Origin: Hirundichthys speculiger
Lineage: Eukaryota; Chordata; Actinopteri; Beloniformes; Exocoetidae
Assembly: GCA_018398805.1 (NCBI GenBank)
Contig: JAGFBZ010000006.1
Span: 186,001 to 250,000 of the forward strand
Length of the DNA: 64,000 nucleotides
Reading direction: 5' to 3'
The notes below the pieces were generated by a model. That model did no database searches. It was not told the origin of the DNA and was given only the letters and a program-made list of their open reading frames with translations. This document shows positions 38,580 to 51,300 of this stretch, in pieces. Each line of letters starts with the position of its first letter. The stretch's first letter is position 1. The position numbers and the translations under genes were made by a program.

Positions 38580-39319
38580 AGCAATGCTCACTTTTTGTCG
38601 CTATTGGCCGAGTTTAATGGTCGCTCCTCCTGCAGACCACACCATTGGCTTCGGTGGGGGCTTCGCGGAGGAGCCGGGAACTTGTAGTTCTTTATGGCAG
38701 AAGCACATCTGTATGGCTTATTATCGACTATTTTGAATGAAACTACACGTCCCGACGTCACGGCACGGGTATCTGTAATTGTTGTGAGTATGTAGCTTGT
38801 ATGACTGGTTGGTGGTAAATTTGGCGTCGTAGGGGCAGGCTGGTACAGTTGGTGAAGTGGTCGCTCGGTCTGTGCTGCGCAAGGATGTGAATCGTAACCG
38901 AGGCTGTAGGAAATACGCTGATAAACGCGTGACAACGGAACCATCTGGAGAAGATTAGTCGGGGACAAGCTGGGTTTTGATGTGCCAAAAGTTGCCACTT
39001 TGTAGGGGAAAAAATGAGAAAATAGGGGATTTGTTACTCGTTCAGTGGGAAACCATTAAGCTTTTTACGCACAGAACAAGGTGTCGGAGATTTTTGAAGA
39101 AGACTGAGGCAACTTGCGCTTCGATTATCACTCTAAATGGACTTTTGAAATACTGTTTTGTTTTCTTTGGCCTGTCACAGGTTTGAGGATGTTTCCACTC
39201 TTCGCGGAACCTGCTGGAAACCCGCAAACCGGCAACTGACTGACCTTTTACGCACGGAGAGAATCCAGCTTTCACACATTTTTGTTTTTCGTGTGGATGA
39301 ACTTGACAATATATTTCTA
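38580..39319 (+). promoter_or_regulatory. tle4: Probable tle4 promoter and 5' UTR
   Basis: GC content rises sharply compared with the flank. Two inverted CCAAT boxes (ATTGG at 38603-38607 and 38644-38648) lie 41 bp apart, and no TATA box is evident. An in-frame upstream ATG at 39158 opens the reading frame that reaches the accepted start. The transcription start cannot be fixed. Confidence 0.45.
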
Positions 39320-39364
39320 ATGATTCGTGATTTGAGCAAGATGTACCCGCCGGCACGGCATCCG
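39320..39364 (+). CDS. tle4: tle4 coding exon 1 (residues 1-15)
   Basis: Encodes [15 protein letters not shown] and ends in phase 0 at a GTAAGT donor. Confidence 0.9.
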
Positions 39365-42300
39365 GTAAGTAGAGAGCAGCAAGAGTCAAGGCAGTATGTC
39401 AAAACAGCGCAGATTAACAGCCGCGCGCCTGATGCGTAATCAGTTTAAATCAAGTTTCCGTGCCACTGCGCGCTCGCACGGACAATTGCGCTCATTGTCA
39501 AACTGCTGCAGCTGAATGTGCGTGACTGTGAGTGTGCGTGGTTTAATGTGTGAGGAGACTGAGAGAAACCAAAAAGACCATCACAGAGGCCCATTGTAAG
39601 CTACAGTCCTGCCTGTGTGTGTCATGACACTGACCTTTGGTGGCTCAGCTCTCGCTCTCTGTCCTTCTACGCTGTTTGGGTTGCATTGAGGTCCCCCACC
39701 AGCCGGGGCAGCCGTTCAAGTTCACTGTCACCGAATCCTGCGACCGGATCAAAGAGGAGTTCCAGTTCCTGCAGGCCCAGTATCACAGGTAAGAGCTTGG
39801 ATGGAGCATGGCGTGATCACTGCGTGACATCATCCTCACACCCGCTACAAGACACCTTCACTTGTAGGATTTATTATTCTTTGTCTATATTAGAGTCGTT
39901 AATTAATCAACTCAGAAGTAACAAACTATGTTTCTTTTTTAACCAATTAAATGCAACATGCAATCTTAAATAGTATTATTCTCTCGTAGTGAATAAAACA
40001 AGTTATGTTAGAGTCTGGGACTGCTGGAAAACAAATCTTTAAATTAACTTGGACCTCCACGGATTTACAATTTGCAATCTTTCCATGCAAGGGCTATAAT
40101 CATATGAAAGTTGAAACCGATTGACAAAAATAAACAATAAATCAAAAAGTAATGATGGTATTGATTACTGGCAATCTGTAAACAACCCCAGATTAGATAA
40201 AGGGTTTAGAAAGGTTTCATGACTCATGAATGAGTCATGCAGTATGACCAAAATGTTCGGCAGATGCATGATGCAATATCATGAAAAACCACACAAAAAC
40301 AGATTTTTTTGTTCAAGCTATGATTAATAAATGAAACATGCGTAGCTTCGCCATCTGAAGATGCTATGAGAGGGCTGTCCTCGCACACTGGCGCGCTGCT
40401 CTCGCTTGTCTCAGGCCCATCTATCACCAGTGACTAACACAGGTAAACCCCATCGACCTTGGTATGCACGGCTCTCTCTGCAAGTGCAAGTGGTGTGAAA
40501 TACCATTTTAGCCGACATGATGAAGTGTGAAATACGTTGCTACGGGGAAGAACCATCAGCACCATACCAATGCATAATAATTGTCGACTTTTGGCCACCT
40601 TGTAATTATTGCCCAATCACCTGGTGAGATGAACCAGTGGTCCAGTTTTCTGGTCAAGCCGAGGGCTGATCTGAGGATAATGAGCAGCATGCTCAAGGCT
40701 GCAGCCACTCACTTCAAACGGATTCAAACCAGTGAAATCATAACAGAAGGGAGGCACGGATTTGGTGAAAAAGGGAAAAAAAAAGAGGGCAGTGAGGGTG
40801 GATCAGGTAAACACTCTAAGAACACCACAGGACTGACATGTTTCATCCCCAGAAGTATCGCTTTTTGCTTGTAAATAATTTTTTATAATTTATGTATTTA
40901 TAATATTTATAATTTATTTATCTATTCATCTTTAGAGAAGTTGATGCGTTATCAATTTTTAAATTTTATCTAATCATCCCAAGCATTTTCATCTGCTTCT
41001 AGTTTTTATATTTTTGCTGCACATTAAGGCGCTGTACCTGAAAAGGTCTGATGCATTACCCACCTGATGAGTTTTTTTTCACCGGAAGATGCACTAAAGC
41101 TTTCTGTGGTCATAAATTGAAGATTTCTCATAACCCGCAACATTTAAAAGAGTTAAGCTTTGGAGTAAAATGGATTCTCATTATATGGTTCCTTTTTTTT
41201 TGTTGACAGTGCAGTTTAGGATTCCACTCACAGTGTAAGAATATATGATGAGGTTTGTGTGTTTGTCCATTGATCCATTAATTACTGCGCTGCACCTGCT
41301 GAGTAAGTGCCTGTGTCTGAAACAGGAAGCTGCTGTGATCCAAACAACTTATTTTCTGTCCTTTTTTTCATTGTTCCACAAGAGGAAATTTAAAGAAACA
41401 GGATGTAGTGCCTCACAAACTCAATATTCTTGAAGTGGGATCTCCATTTATAGTTTTCCGACATTTGTTCAAACTTCGAAAGTGCTATAACACTTATTTG
41501 CTTTGACTCTGTGTTTGTGTGGCATGTGGAGAGCTTGATGTGAGTTTGATCAGAACATACACTAACATACACTTTTTTTTTTCTTTTTTTTTTTTTTTCC
41601 TGCCTCCTAGTCTGAAATTGGAATGTGAGAAACTGGCCAGTGAGAAAACTGAGATGCAGAGACACTATGTTATGGTGAGTTTCGTTTGCTAGAAGTGTAT
41701 TCATTAGTATTTTTGCCATGTGCAAGAGGAGGCGTAACTTTGCTTTGATCTTTGTTTTTTCAGTACTATGAGATGTCATATGGGCTCAACATTGAGATGC
41801 ACAAGCAGGTAAGAAGGCTTTTTTTTTTTTACAAAAAGATTTTTGTTTTAGGCTCATAGATGCTGTTGAATTCTAAAGATGTCATTTATTTATCACCATT
41901 CCTACAAGGTTGTCAATGAATATGACAAACTGCGGTCACTTCATGACAGTTCTGAAATTGAAGCTTCTCCAGGCCACATTTTATACAACCCGGTGTTGAC
42001 AGTTTTGCTGCCCTCTGCTAGACTACATAACTTTAACAACTTTAACCCCTTACCCTTGTTGCCATTTTATGGTAATCTTCCCAGCCCTTCATATTCTGGT
42101 GTTAGCCTCAGTAATGGTCTACACTGGACTTATATGGCACCTTTTGATCTCAGGCATTTTATTAAAACCTATCCTGTATACACACATATCTACGGCTCTG
42201 GTGGCTTGTTGTCTCTGCCGGCGACACTTCAGCATGCAGAGAGGTCATAGAAAAAACTTGCAGCTGCGCCCAGACAACCTGAGCCGCAGCAGATTATAAT

Positions 42301-45300
42301 CACATATAATCACAAATTACACAGTGACAGGTGTGATTTCCAAAAGATATTTACTGCTCTTTCTGAAGATTTTCCCAGAATCCTTGAAGAACCTCTTGAT
42401 ACATCTGATTAAAGGATTCTATTTGCTTCATGTTTCTTCGGACTGTTTCCGAACTCAGACAGCGATGGTTGAATTGCTCATTGCAGCATATATTGATGTT
42501 TTTCTAGGCTCATTTTGCTTGTGCTTTATAAGAAGAGGAAGCACTCTGCCAAACTAAGATGTGTTAAGTGCATTTCCTCATTCAAGTGATATTTTTTTTT
42601 TTTTTTAATTATTGCTTTCCTGTAGTACAACTACCTTAATTTTTTTTCTTGGACACAAATGTGTTTTAAAATGTGAGAAGCTGTGGCCAAAAAGACCTCT
42701 TAACACATAATAGTCATTTATCTTATGCGAGGGTTACAATGAAAAAAAAAAATGCAGGAATTTGATCCCACTACTCATCTATCCTATTTTAGCACGGTTG
42801 GTTGCCTTGTGAGGGTGAATGGCCATTTCACATGCAAATAATAATTTCATCAGTTTAATTGTACAAGAAAATAGGCTGAGAAATGACTGCCTCTAACGAA
42901 CCTTTACATTACTGCTGCCTTTTTTTTTTTTTTTTAAATACAGGAGGTCATTAGCATAAATGTCTGTGTTAACCACACATCAGCTGCCACGATAAATGGA
43001 CCACAGCTAACCAGCTACACATTCATTTTCGCACAGACTCGTGTGCAGCGTGTGTGTGCGTGTGTGACAGTGTGAAAGGAAGTAATTAAATGCTTAGCCT
43101 GTTATTGCTCTGTGTATGTGTTATTTTAGCTATACAGTGTGTTTTGCTTTGCTGTGCGTATGCATGTGCGCGAGTGTTTAACAGCCTGTACACACGGCGA
43201 GTGTTTGCTCTCCGTGTGTGTTTTTGTGCGTATTTGTCTGTAGGCACATTGTTGTTGTTTGTTCAGTATCGTATGCACTATTTGTGAATCCGTGCACATT
43301 ATCTGCGCGCTCGCACCTACATAGCTTTCCTGTCTGAGTGTGTGTGTGTGTGTGTGTGTGTGTCTCCGTGTGTGAATGTTGCACACGCGGGCAGCTTTTT
43401 ACTGGCACAACTAATCAGAGTTGTCTGATGAAATATGGGGTGTCTGCTATGAATCCTGGCTGCCTGCTGCTGTTTGTGTGTGTATATGTGTGGTGTTTGT
43501 ATGGGTAAGACAGACAGACACAAAAAAAAGAGAGAGAGAGAGAGATGTGGCCTGTAGCTCTGTGTGGTGCTGAATGATTTCTGTCAGGAGCGTGAATCCC
43601 TAATTTGTGCCAGCAGTCTGTGCGTGCGTGCTTTAAGTGTGCAGTGTTTTATGTGGCGCATGCTTGGTGCGTGTGTGTTTTTGTGAGAGAGCATGCCTGG
43701 GCGTTAATGTGTGTTTTCTATCCTGGCATTCGGTACAGCAATAGAAAACATGTGGCTCGTTGTGTGGATAAGTGGATTGAAGAGAGGGGGTGGTGATGTT
43801 TCTTGGAGGTGGTGGTGGAGGGGTCGAGGCAGTTAGCCTCCACTCCCATTGAGTCACTAATATTGCTTGTTTAGCATTTTCTAAGGGTAATAGGCCCATT
43901 GATTTTTGGCCATGCTCTCTGTTTTATTTACACAGAAGAGCTCCAGTGCCCGGGGAGAGAAATGTACCAAGGCTCGTTTAAGAGAAATTGACTTGTAGAT
44001 GGAGGAGAGGACAGGCTGGGAGGTGGGGAGGAGGGGACGGACTGGCGGGCCGGGGTGGTGTGTGGAACATGGGACTGAGAGAGGACAGCTAATCAATTGC
44101 AAATTAGCGAGGCTGAAAGAGAAATAAAGGAAGCGCAGGATGTGGAGAAAAAGGGAAGGAGGCCCAATGACAAAGTGATGAAAGAAGGAAGTAATAAAGC
44201 GTTTAGATTCTGAGGACTGATTGAGATTTCAATGAGGTCCGACAGGTTATTTCACTGCTGCAGATCGTGAATCATTTGTTTTATTGTGAGGACTTTGGTC
44301 ACATGGTGTTTTATTTTTTTTTGTATTTCAACATACTCTTTTAGAAACTGTATTTATTTAGTAATTTAAAACCCGCTGGAACATTTTTCAATGATCTTAT
44401 ATGATCAATGATCAATGATCGTATACTGTACATTTTGTGAGAAGCATCCATTTGAGAAGTGAATTTGGAGTGAACTTTCCAACCCGTTTCCGTTTCCTGC
44501 TTTGATGTGAATAAACTAGACTGTGTGATCTCACTAGTAGGTAGAGGTATAGGCCAAAAACATATGGCTGCAGTAAACGGCTTACCTAATACTAATACTA
44601 ATACCTAATACTTAACGATTTTACAAGTCATTCCGAGGTCACAGACAAAGTTCTACAGCTGGAAAAAAATCATGAAATGTGTGATGTTAGGTGTAAAGGT
44701 GTAAGGCGGCCATTGGAGAAAATCAGAGACACTTTTTTCCATGATTTGGCATTACGGTGATTATTGCAAGTCTTTAGTCTTGTCTCAGGGAAACTGTGTT
44801 GTTCCTTGATGCTATTTGTCTCAGCAACCAGTAAGGAGTTCACAAAGGAATCTGGTTGTAGATGTGTGTGTAAAACCACAGTCACTTAACGCAATAGCAT
44901 TTTTGACCCCATGGGGCCACATAGATCTGCTGTGTTTTAACAAAAACAGCCACTAACAATACTGTGCTAATGAGCGGGGATAGTCTGGAACATCTGGAAT
45001 ACCACTTTGTCCCGCTAGAGGTGCACTTTGCTGTGCCTTAAGACACATAAACTGTCTCATGATATGCTGCCCTCTTGTGGTCAGAAGTGGTATTGCCACA
45101 AGCAGCGCTAATAGTTACCCTTCAAGATCATAAGTCTGTGATGTAAAACTCTGGCTTTCTATTCTTTAAATATGAGACAATGTCACACATAGCCTTTTAA
45201 AGATCTCAAGGTTGGCCATGTTTACAATTTAGAAGCTGTAGTACCCTAACCTTAACCCTTATTTTCAATTTGGCTGTTTCATCAGTCTTTTTTTCATATT

Positions 45301-48300
45301 CACCTTAGAAAGAGTGATATTGGACACCTGACTGCTGTCGCTGTATTGTAGTGGTTCCCATTCAGTGAAACCACAAAAAAGGTTTGAGGAAAAGAAATCT
45401 GGTTCAACACCTTACTTGTGTTTGGTAACTCAAGGGTTTACTTTTAACTTTCTGATGGTGTCAGTGGTTCAGTCTCACTTTCAGCTCTTGCTTCCACCAC
45501 ATCAGACACAGGTCTTTTTTTAAATAAAGACCTGTGTAAGCAGAAGGTTGTTGCATTGCAGTCTTCATATTGTTTATATTTAATTCTGCATGAACTCATG
45601 TGAAGGTGAACTGCTCCCTCATTTCTTTCTCTTCCAAGATCCTCTTTAGACTATCCTGATATGTGTGAGCCATCAATTCAGAGCTGAATGTGTCAACAGT
45701 ATGAGCAATTTGTAGCTTGTTTCCACAGCACCTTTTCTATTCCTTCTCCATCTCTCCCATGCAATCTAGCTGTATCTTTCACACACCCACTCAAACTTGC
45801 ATACAGTCACAAGGGACTTCAGCCTTTATCTGGTGAGGTCCATTAGGTGTATTAGCCGGTGGTGAAAAGTGGTGCTGATGCGGTGCTGACAAAGCCCCAC
45901 ATGGGAGATGGACATTTGATCTTCTATCTGACCCAGTATGACTCCAGACCTCCCGCCTGATCTAATTTCATTGTTGCTTGGAGTTAAAGTGGGATATTTA
46001 AGTAGGTTCTCTTTATTATTGTTGTTATTATTGTCCTTTTGACAACATCTTTTGTGATAAGTGTTCACTGTTGGCTTGTTATTTTGTCACACTGGCTTGC
46101 TAACCTGTTATTAAAAAGAAAAGGCTGCAGTCCAACAAGTGAATAGACAGTGAATAGGCTCTGTCAGGTAATAAAATTAGCATATATTCAATGGCAGTTC
46201 CTTCAGAAACCCCCTTTTCTGCCCAGCCTGGGCAAATCACATCCTTTGTTGTACCCTGTCGATATTGTTGAAGTTTGTTATTTTACAGCCTCTGCTCACT
46301 GATCACTTTCTTTTTAACTGTAGCAAGATTTCTCCAGTGGCTCACAAACAGGGTCAAAGATAAATTCAGTGCCCATGATCTCACCACAGAGGTTGCTGCA
46401 GCTTTACGTGACCACAGAGTCCTCTAAACTGGCAATATGCTCCATGGATCGATCTGGTTTGAGTCCTAACCTTAAAGGAGTCTTTTTTTTTTTTTTTTAT
46501 TATTTATTCCTTGTCAAGCCGGTGACAGGTTCAGGTCAAAGCTGAACCTGTCTTCATTATTGCTGAAGCGTATTCTCCAGGTTTGGAAAAAAAAAAAACA
46601 GAAAAAAAAACCCCAAAACAAAAGCGCAAGAGACTTTTTGAAGAAAAAGAATCTGTGCTTTTTTATTTGGTCTCTGCCGTGCAAGCAGGCGTATTAGCCA
46701 AACAGGCTCACATCCATGCACTTTACCGCTGAAGTAAATGTCAGCTGAAATTGGTTGTGTTGCATGGTGGGAAAGCTCCTCCATTTCTTTTCTGCTTCGG
46801 TGCTTTTGTTTCCATTTTGATGTCAAAATCTCAGGGTCAGCTCTTTAATACGAATCTTCTTGATCTTCAATCCAACTTTATTACAATTCAAAATGTCTCT
46901 AGGTGCTTTTCAGAGACCCAGAGCATGACCCCTGAGCAAATATTACTAACTATAACTAATGAATACTATTAAATCTTAATTAAAGTGACAATTAAAAAAA
47001 AAACTCCCCTAGTGGGAGAAAAACCTTTTAAGCAAAATGGTGGTAAGGAAAAACTCCCCTTTAAGAGTGAAGAAACCTTGAGCGGGACCTGACTCATTAG
47101 AAGGGACCTTCCTGCCGAAGGCCAGCTGGGTAAAGGAAGAAAAGAGGAGGGAGTTAGGACAGAGAGAGGAGAGGCACAAAAGAAAAACACTTTTGAGTAG
47201 TTGAGTTGGGATGGGGTCTAATAGACCAGTGAACGGTTTAGCTTTACAGATAGTTGAGGTCAGCTCAGAGAGGTCTACATGAGAGAAACAGTCTAGAGCA
47301 GGGGTCTCAAACTGATCCATGAAAGGGCTGTGTGACTGCAGGTTTTTGTTCCAACCATGCAGAAACACAGCTGACTTGTTTCATTCAATCAACTGAACTG
47401 GTTCAGACCTTCAGTGAAGACAACTAGTTAATTGAGTAAAACAAGTCAGCTGTGTTTTTGCATGGTTGGAACAAAAACCCGCAGCCACGCGGCCCTTTCA
47501 CGGATCAGTTTGAGACCCCAGGTCCAGAGTCAGGTCAGAACCGGAGGAAGTTACTGAAGCTGTAGAAATGCCCACAGCCATTGGTGGCTGGGCTTGGTCA
47601 ATTTCTTCTCTAATTCTGATTATTTTATCGGTAAAGAAGCTCATAAAGTCTTCACTATATAGCTGCAGCAATGCACGGCTCAACTGAGATGTGGCTCTTC
47701 ATCAGCCTGACTACAGTGCTGAACAAAAAACCTGGGTTACTTTTGTTTTCTTCCATGACTAGTAAGCTGTTCTGGCGTCGCAAAGGGCTTTTAATTATAC
47801 TATTAGACTATCTTTCTAGGCGTGAGGGGAGTCTACAGATTTACCAGAGCACTGCTTACTATGGTGTACTATGGTCGCTGGAGTCGGCTTCACGTGTCTC
47901 AAAATTGAGAGGTTGGTGTGTCTGAGTGGTTAGAGACGTGAAGCGGATGGTGGTGATCCACGGGCCTTTGTTTGGGGCTACGCTTCCTTTGACCCGAACC
48001 ATCACCTGGCCACCCTGACTCCCTGGCTGCTCGGGTGCTGCAGGGGAACAGCTAGCAGCAGCTACTCTAGGCCAGTCAACCACTACTTTAACCTGGCTAG
48101 CTCCCACTCCTACAGGACTATGGTCTAGTTGGCAGAACCGGGCTTCTAGCTCGCTGAGTTTTGGCTTCGAAGCTGTAAATAAACTACATTTATGCATTTA
48201 CCATTCTCACTAAAGGAGGCAAAGGAATAGCTAAACATTTCACACACTGAGCAGTAAGAGGGAGAGGAGGAGGCCATGCTAAGAAGCTAATAGGCTGAAG

Positions 48301-51300
48301 ATGAACCGGTGGTCAGTGACAATGAACATTCCAGAGGGTGACAGTGAAACTAGGTGCAAGTGCTCAATTACAAATGACTAACTACGATGTTGCGTTATCA
48401 GAGAAAGTTGATCAAAATTAGTTTAGAGGTTGGTAGAACCAGATACCGTGACACATCTCAACACTATACCAGCTATTTCACAGGTTTCCATTGGCTGAGC
48501 CACTGATATCATGATGCAAAACTGGAAGTAGTCCTTCCCGTGAAACCTCTCTGCCTTGGAGAATCTGATTCAAAATTACAGTCATCCTCATGGCGTAGTT
48601 AGTTGAAGTCCTGAAATAAAGTCTTGCACTATAGAATTCATGAGACTTGGATACATTGTTTATTTTCCAAATACAACAACAGCACCTCTTACATCTCTTT
48701 TTTTTGGCATATAATGACGTCAAAGGTAAGAATCCGTTGTTGCAACACTTTAGATATAGACTTTGGATAAAGAATGGAAAGAGCATGCCAAACGTCCTTT
48801 CATTAGCAAGTGCTACTCAAAAATGTCATGACACTTATTTTTTTGGTTTTAATGACCCAGGACACTAGATCCATAAGAGGAAAAAAAAAGGCCTCCACGT
48901 TTATCAAAATCAGTAGTAAAAGTAATGGAGTTTAAATTTTTAAAGGCACAAGAACCATTTGCACAGCCCATTGCTATATTTTTGGTTAGCTTTTGTAGCT
49001 GAGTTGATGTGCCTCCAGTTCTTTCTCATATTACTGAATCCTCAGCTGTACAGTAGCTGTCTGCCACTGTTTCCTTGAACATCAGTTCACTTATTCCAGA
49101 CCAGAAGAAACTGCTGTTTTATTCATTCAGCTGCAGCTACGATCAGGGCTAAGCAGCGTCAGCAGCTCATTTTGAAGCTGTATAAATATTGAGCGTGGTC
49201 AACACCTGAGGCTCCCTTGAGCAAGGCATACTCCGCATCAGTCGAACATCTCAGAGGCCAATATGTACGGGACCTCTCCCCAGTGTGAATGAAATGTGAA
49301 GAAGAGCCAAGCTGACAAAGGGCATGTATGGTCAGCACATCTTGCCTATATAAAGATTAAATATAAAAATGAAATGTCAGTGTTTTAGGTTGTGAGTGTG
49401 TGCAACTGCAGCTCTGTGCTGCTGACAGGTAAGTTGAAGTTCAGTCTTTCTTTGAGTATCCATCCAGCAGAGATGAGCTAACAGCTGACGCTCAGGCATC
49501 CTGTGACTTGTCAGCAGATTTCCAAAACTGAATAAAAATGGATACTTTTGAGAACATTATGACTGATAACATCTGAAAAGTGAATAAGAAACAATTAAAT
49601 AGCACTGCTGTATTTTCACATTCCCCCTCTACAGCTCGTCTGTTTGAGCACTTTTTTAGATTATAGGCTGCCTCTGTCAGCTACAGATCTGTTTTGTCGC
49701 CGCTTGTGGCATTATCCTTGAAGTGATGCTTTTTTTTTTTTGTCAGCCTCAGTCTACGTCCATTCTTGTCTTTCAGGCCTTGTAACAGAGTCCCCAACAA
49801 AAAAGTAATACAATAACATTTTTACCAATTTATAGTCTTGCCTTCTCTTTTAACAGCATTTTGAAGATGTTGTGGCATTGAGGACAGCAGGTGATGAAGA
49901 GTTTTGGTTTCTTATTTTATGCCATTCCTACTGGAAACACTTCTTAAGGTCTGCAACGATATGGGTTCATCATTGTGGCATATTTTAATGAAAAAAGTAT
50001 CCATTGGGGACAGGTATGGACTGCAGACAGCCCAGTCCGGGACACATCCTCTTCTTTCTCAGCCATGCCTTTATAACGTCGTCTCACATTGTCATGCTGA
50101 AAAATGCACCGACATCCCTGGAAAAGATCTGATCTTGAAAGCATTATGTTACTTTTAAATCTCAATGATTTTCTTTTTGTGCATTCATGCTGCTATCACA
50201 GAAGGGTAAATTACATTTATTAAAGCAACTCATTCAGGCCCATACCATCACAAAGGCTGGCTTCTGGGACGTGTGGTAGTCTGAATGGTCCCTTTTGTGT
50301 TTGGTTCAGAGCACGCAGTGTCTATTTATTCTAAAAATAGATTAAATACTGATTCGTCTGACCACTATACGCAATTTCCAAAGTGTATTGGTTCCATCCC
50401 AGATGACACTGAGCCCAAGGATGTCAATGCCTCCTTTGGACAAAGTTAACATAAGGCTTCTTCTTTTTTTTTTTTTTTTTGCACAGTAAAGTTTTCAGTA
50501 GCATTTATGAATACAACTCTGTATGGCTCTGTATTTCATAGTACTTGACAAATGTTATTTTCCCCAAAATAATTATTTTCCATGTGGCTGTATCAGCAAC
50601 TGATCCGTCTTGGTAAGATTTCGCTTGAAGGGTCATAGATCACAAAGGGTCCATTGTCCTCTACTGGTTAACTGGAATCTGTGCCTCATATGCATATCAA
50701 TCACCTGTTGACATCGCATGTGATGTCTTTGCTTGAAACTCATTACTTTGCAATAAAACGCCATCGTGCTGTCAGCCTGAAAGGGAAAAATGGACGAAGA
50801 ATAAATATATCAACAAAAGACAATGATCAAAGATAATCTTTCCATTATTTTTTTAGTGAATGCCATAACTCTGGAGCAGTGTGAGATGCCAAATATACAT
50901 GTCACTCAAAGCATATAAATAATTATAGCTCTTAGTCTTTTCTAACAACAGACTAAAAAATAACTGTTAATCAGCCCTTCATGGATCCATATTTCAATGA
51001 CATCCAGGTCTCCGCTGACTCCTCCGCCTTATCTACCAAAACTACATGTTTTCCATCAGAAACTATAATTCATAAAAGCACTTTGTAAAACAGGCTTTTG
51101 TTCCCACACGTTGGGCTTGAATCTTGCAGTAAGAAAAAGATGAAGAGCCTCCTGCTTTCCACTCACACAAGGAGGGGATGTGGTGGGACTAGGCTTGCTG
51201 TGGTCTGCAAAACAGAAAAAGTTATCTTGTTTTAAATGTAAGTAACCCTCTGCTCAGATTCTCTCAAAAAACATTACCTTCTACATGAATTTTAGACTTT

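Larger units (their letters stand above)
45102..46975. other. tle4 intron 4, unassigned, two hairpins
   Basis: A 12-bp-stem hairpin lies at 45506-45537 and an 11-bp-stem hairpin at 46524-46552, with a T run at 46483-46498. No gene seen. Confidence 0.4.
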
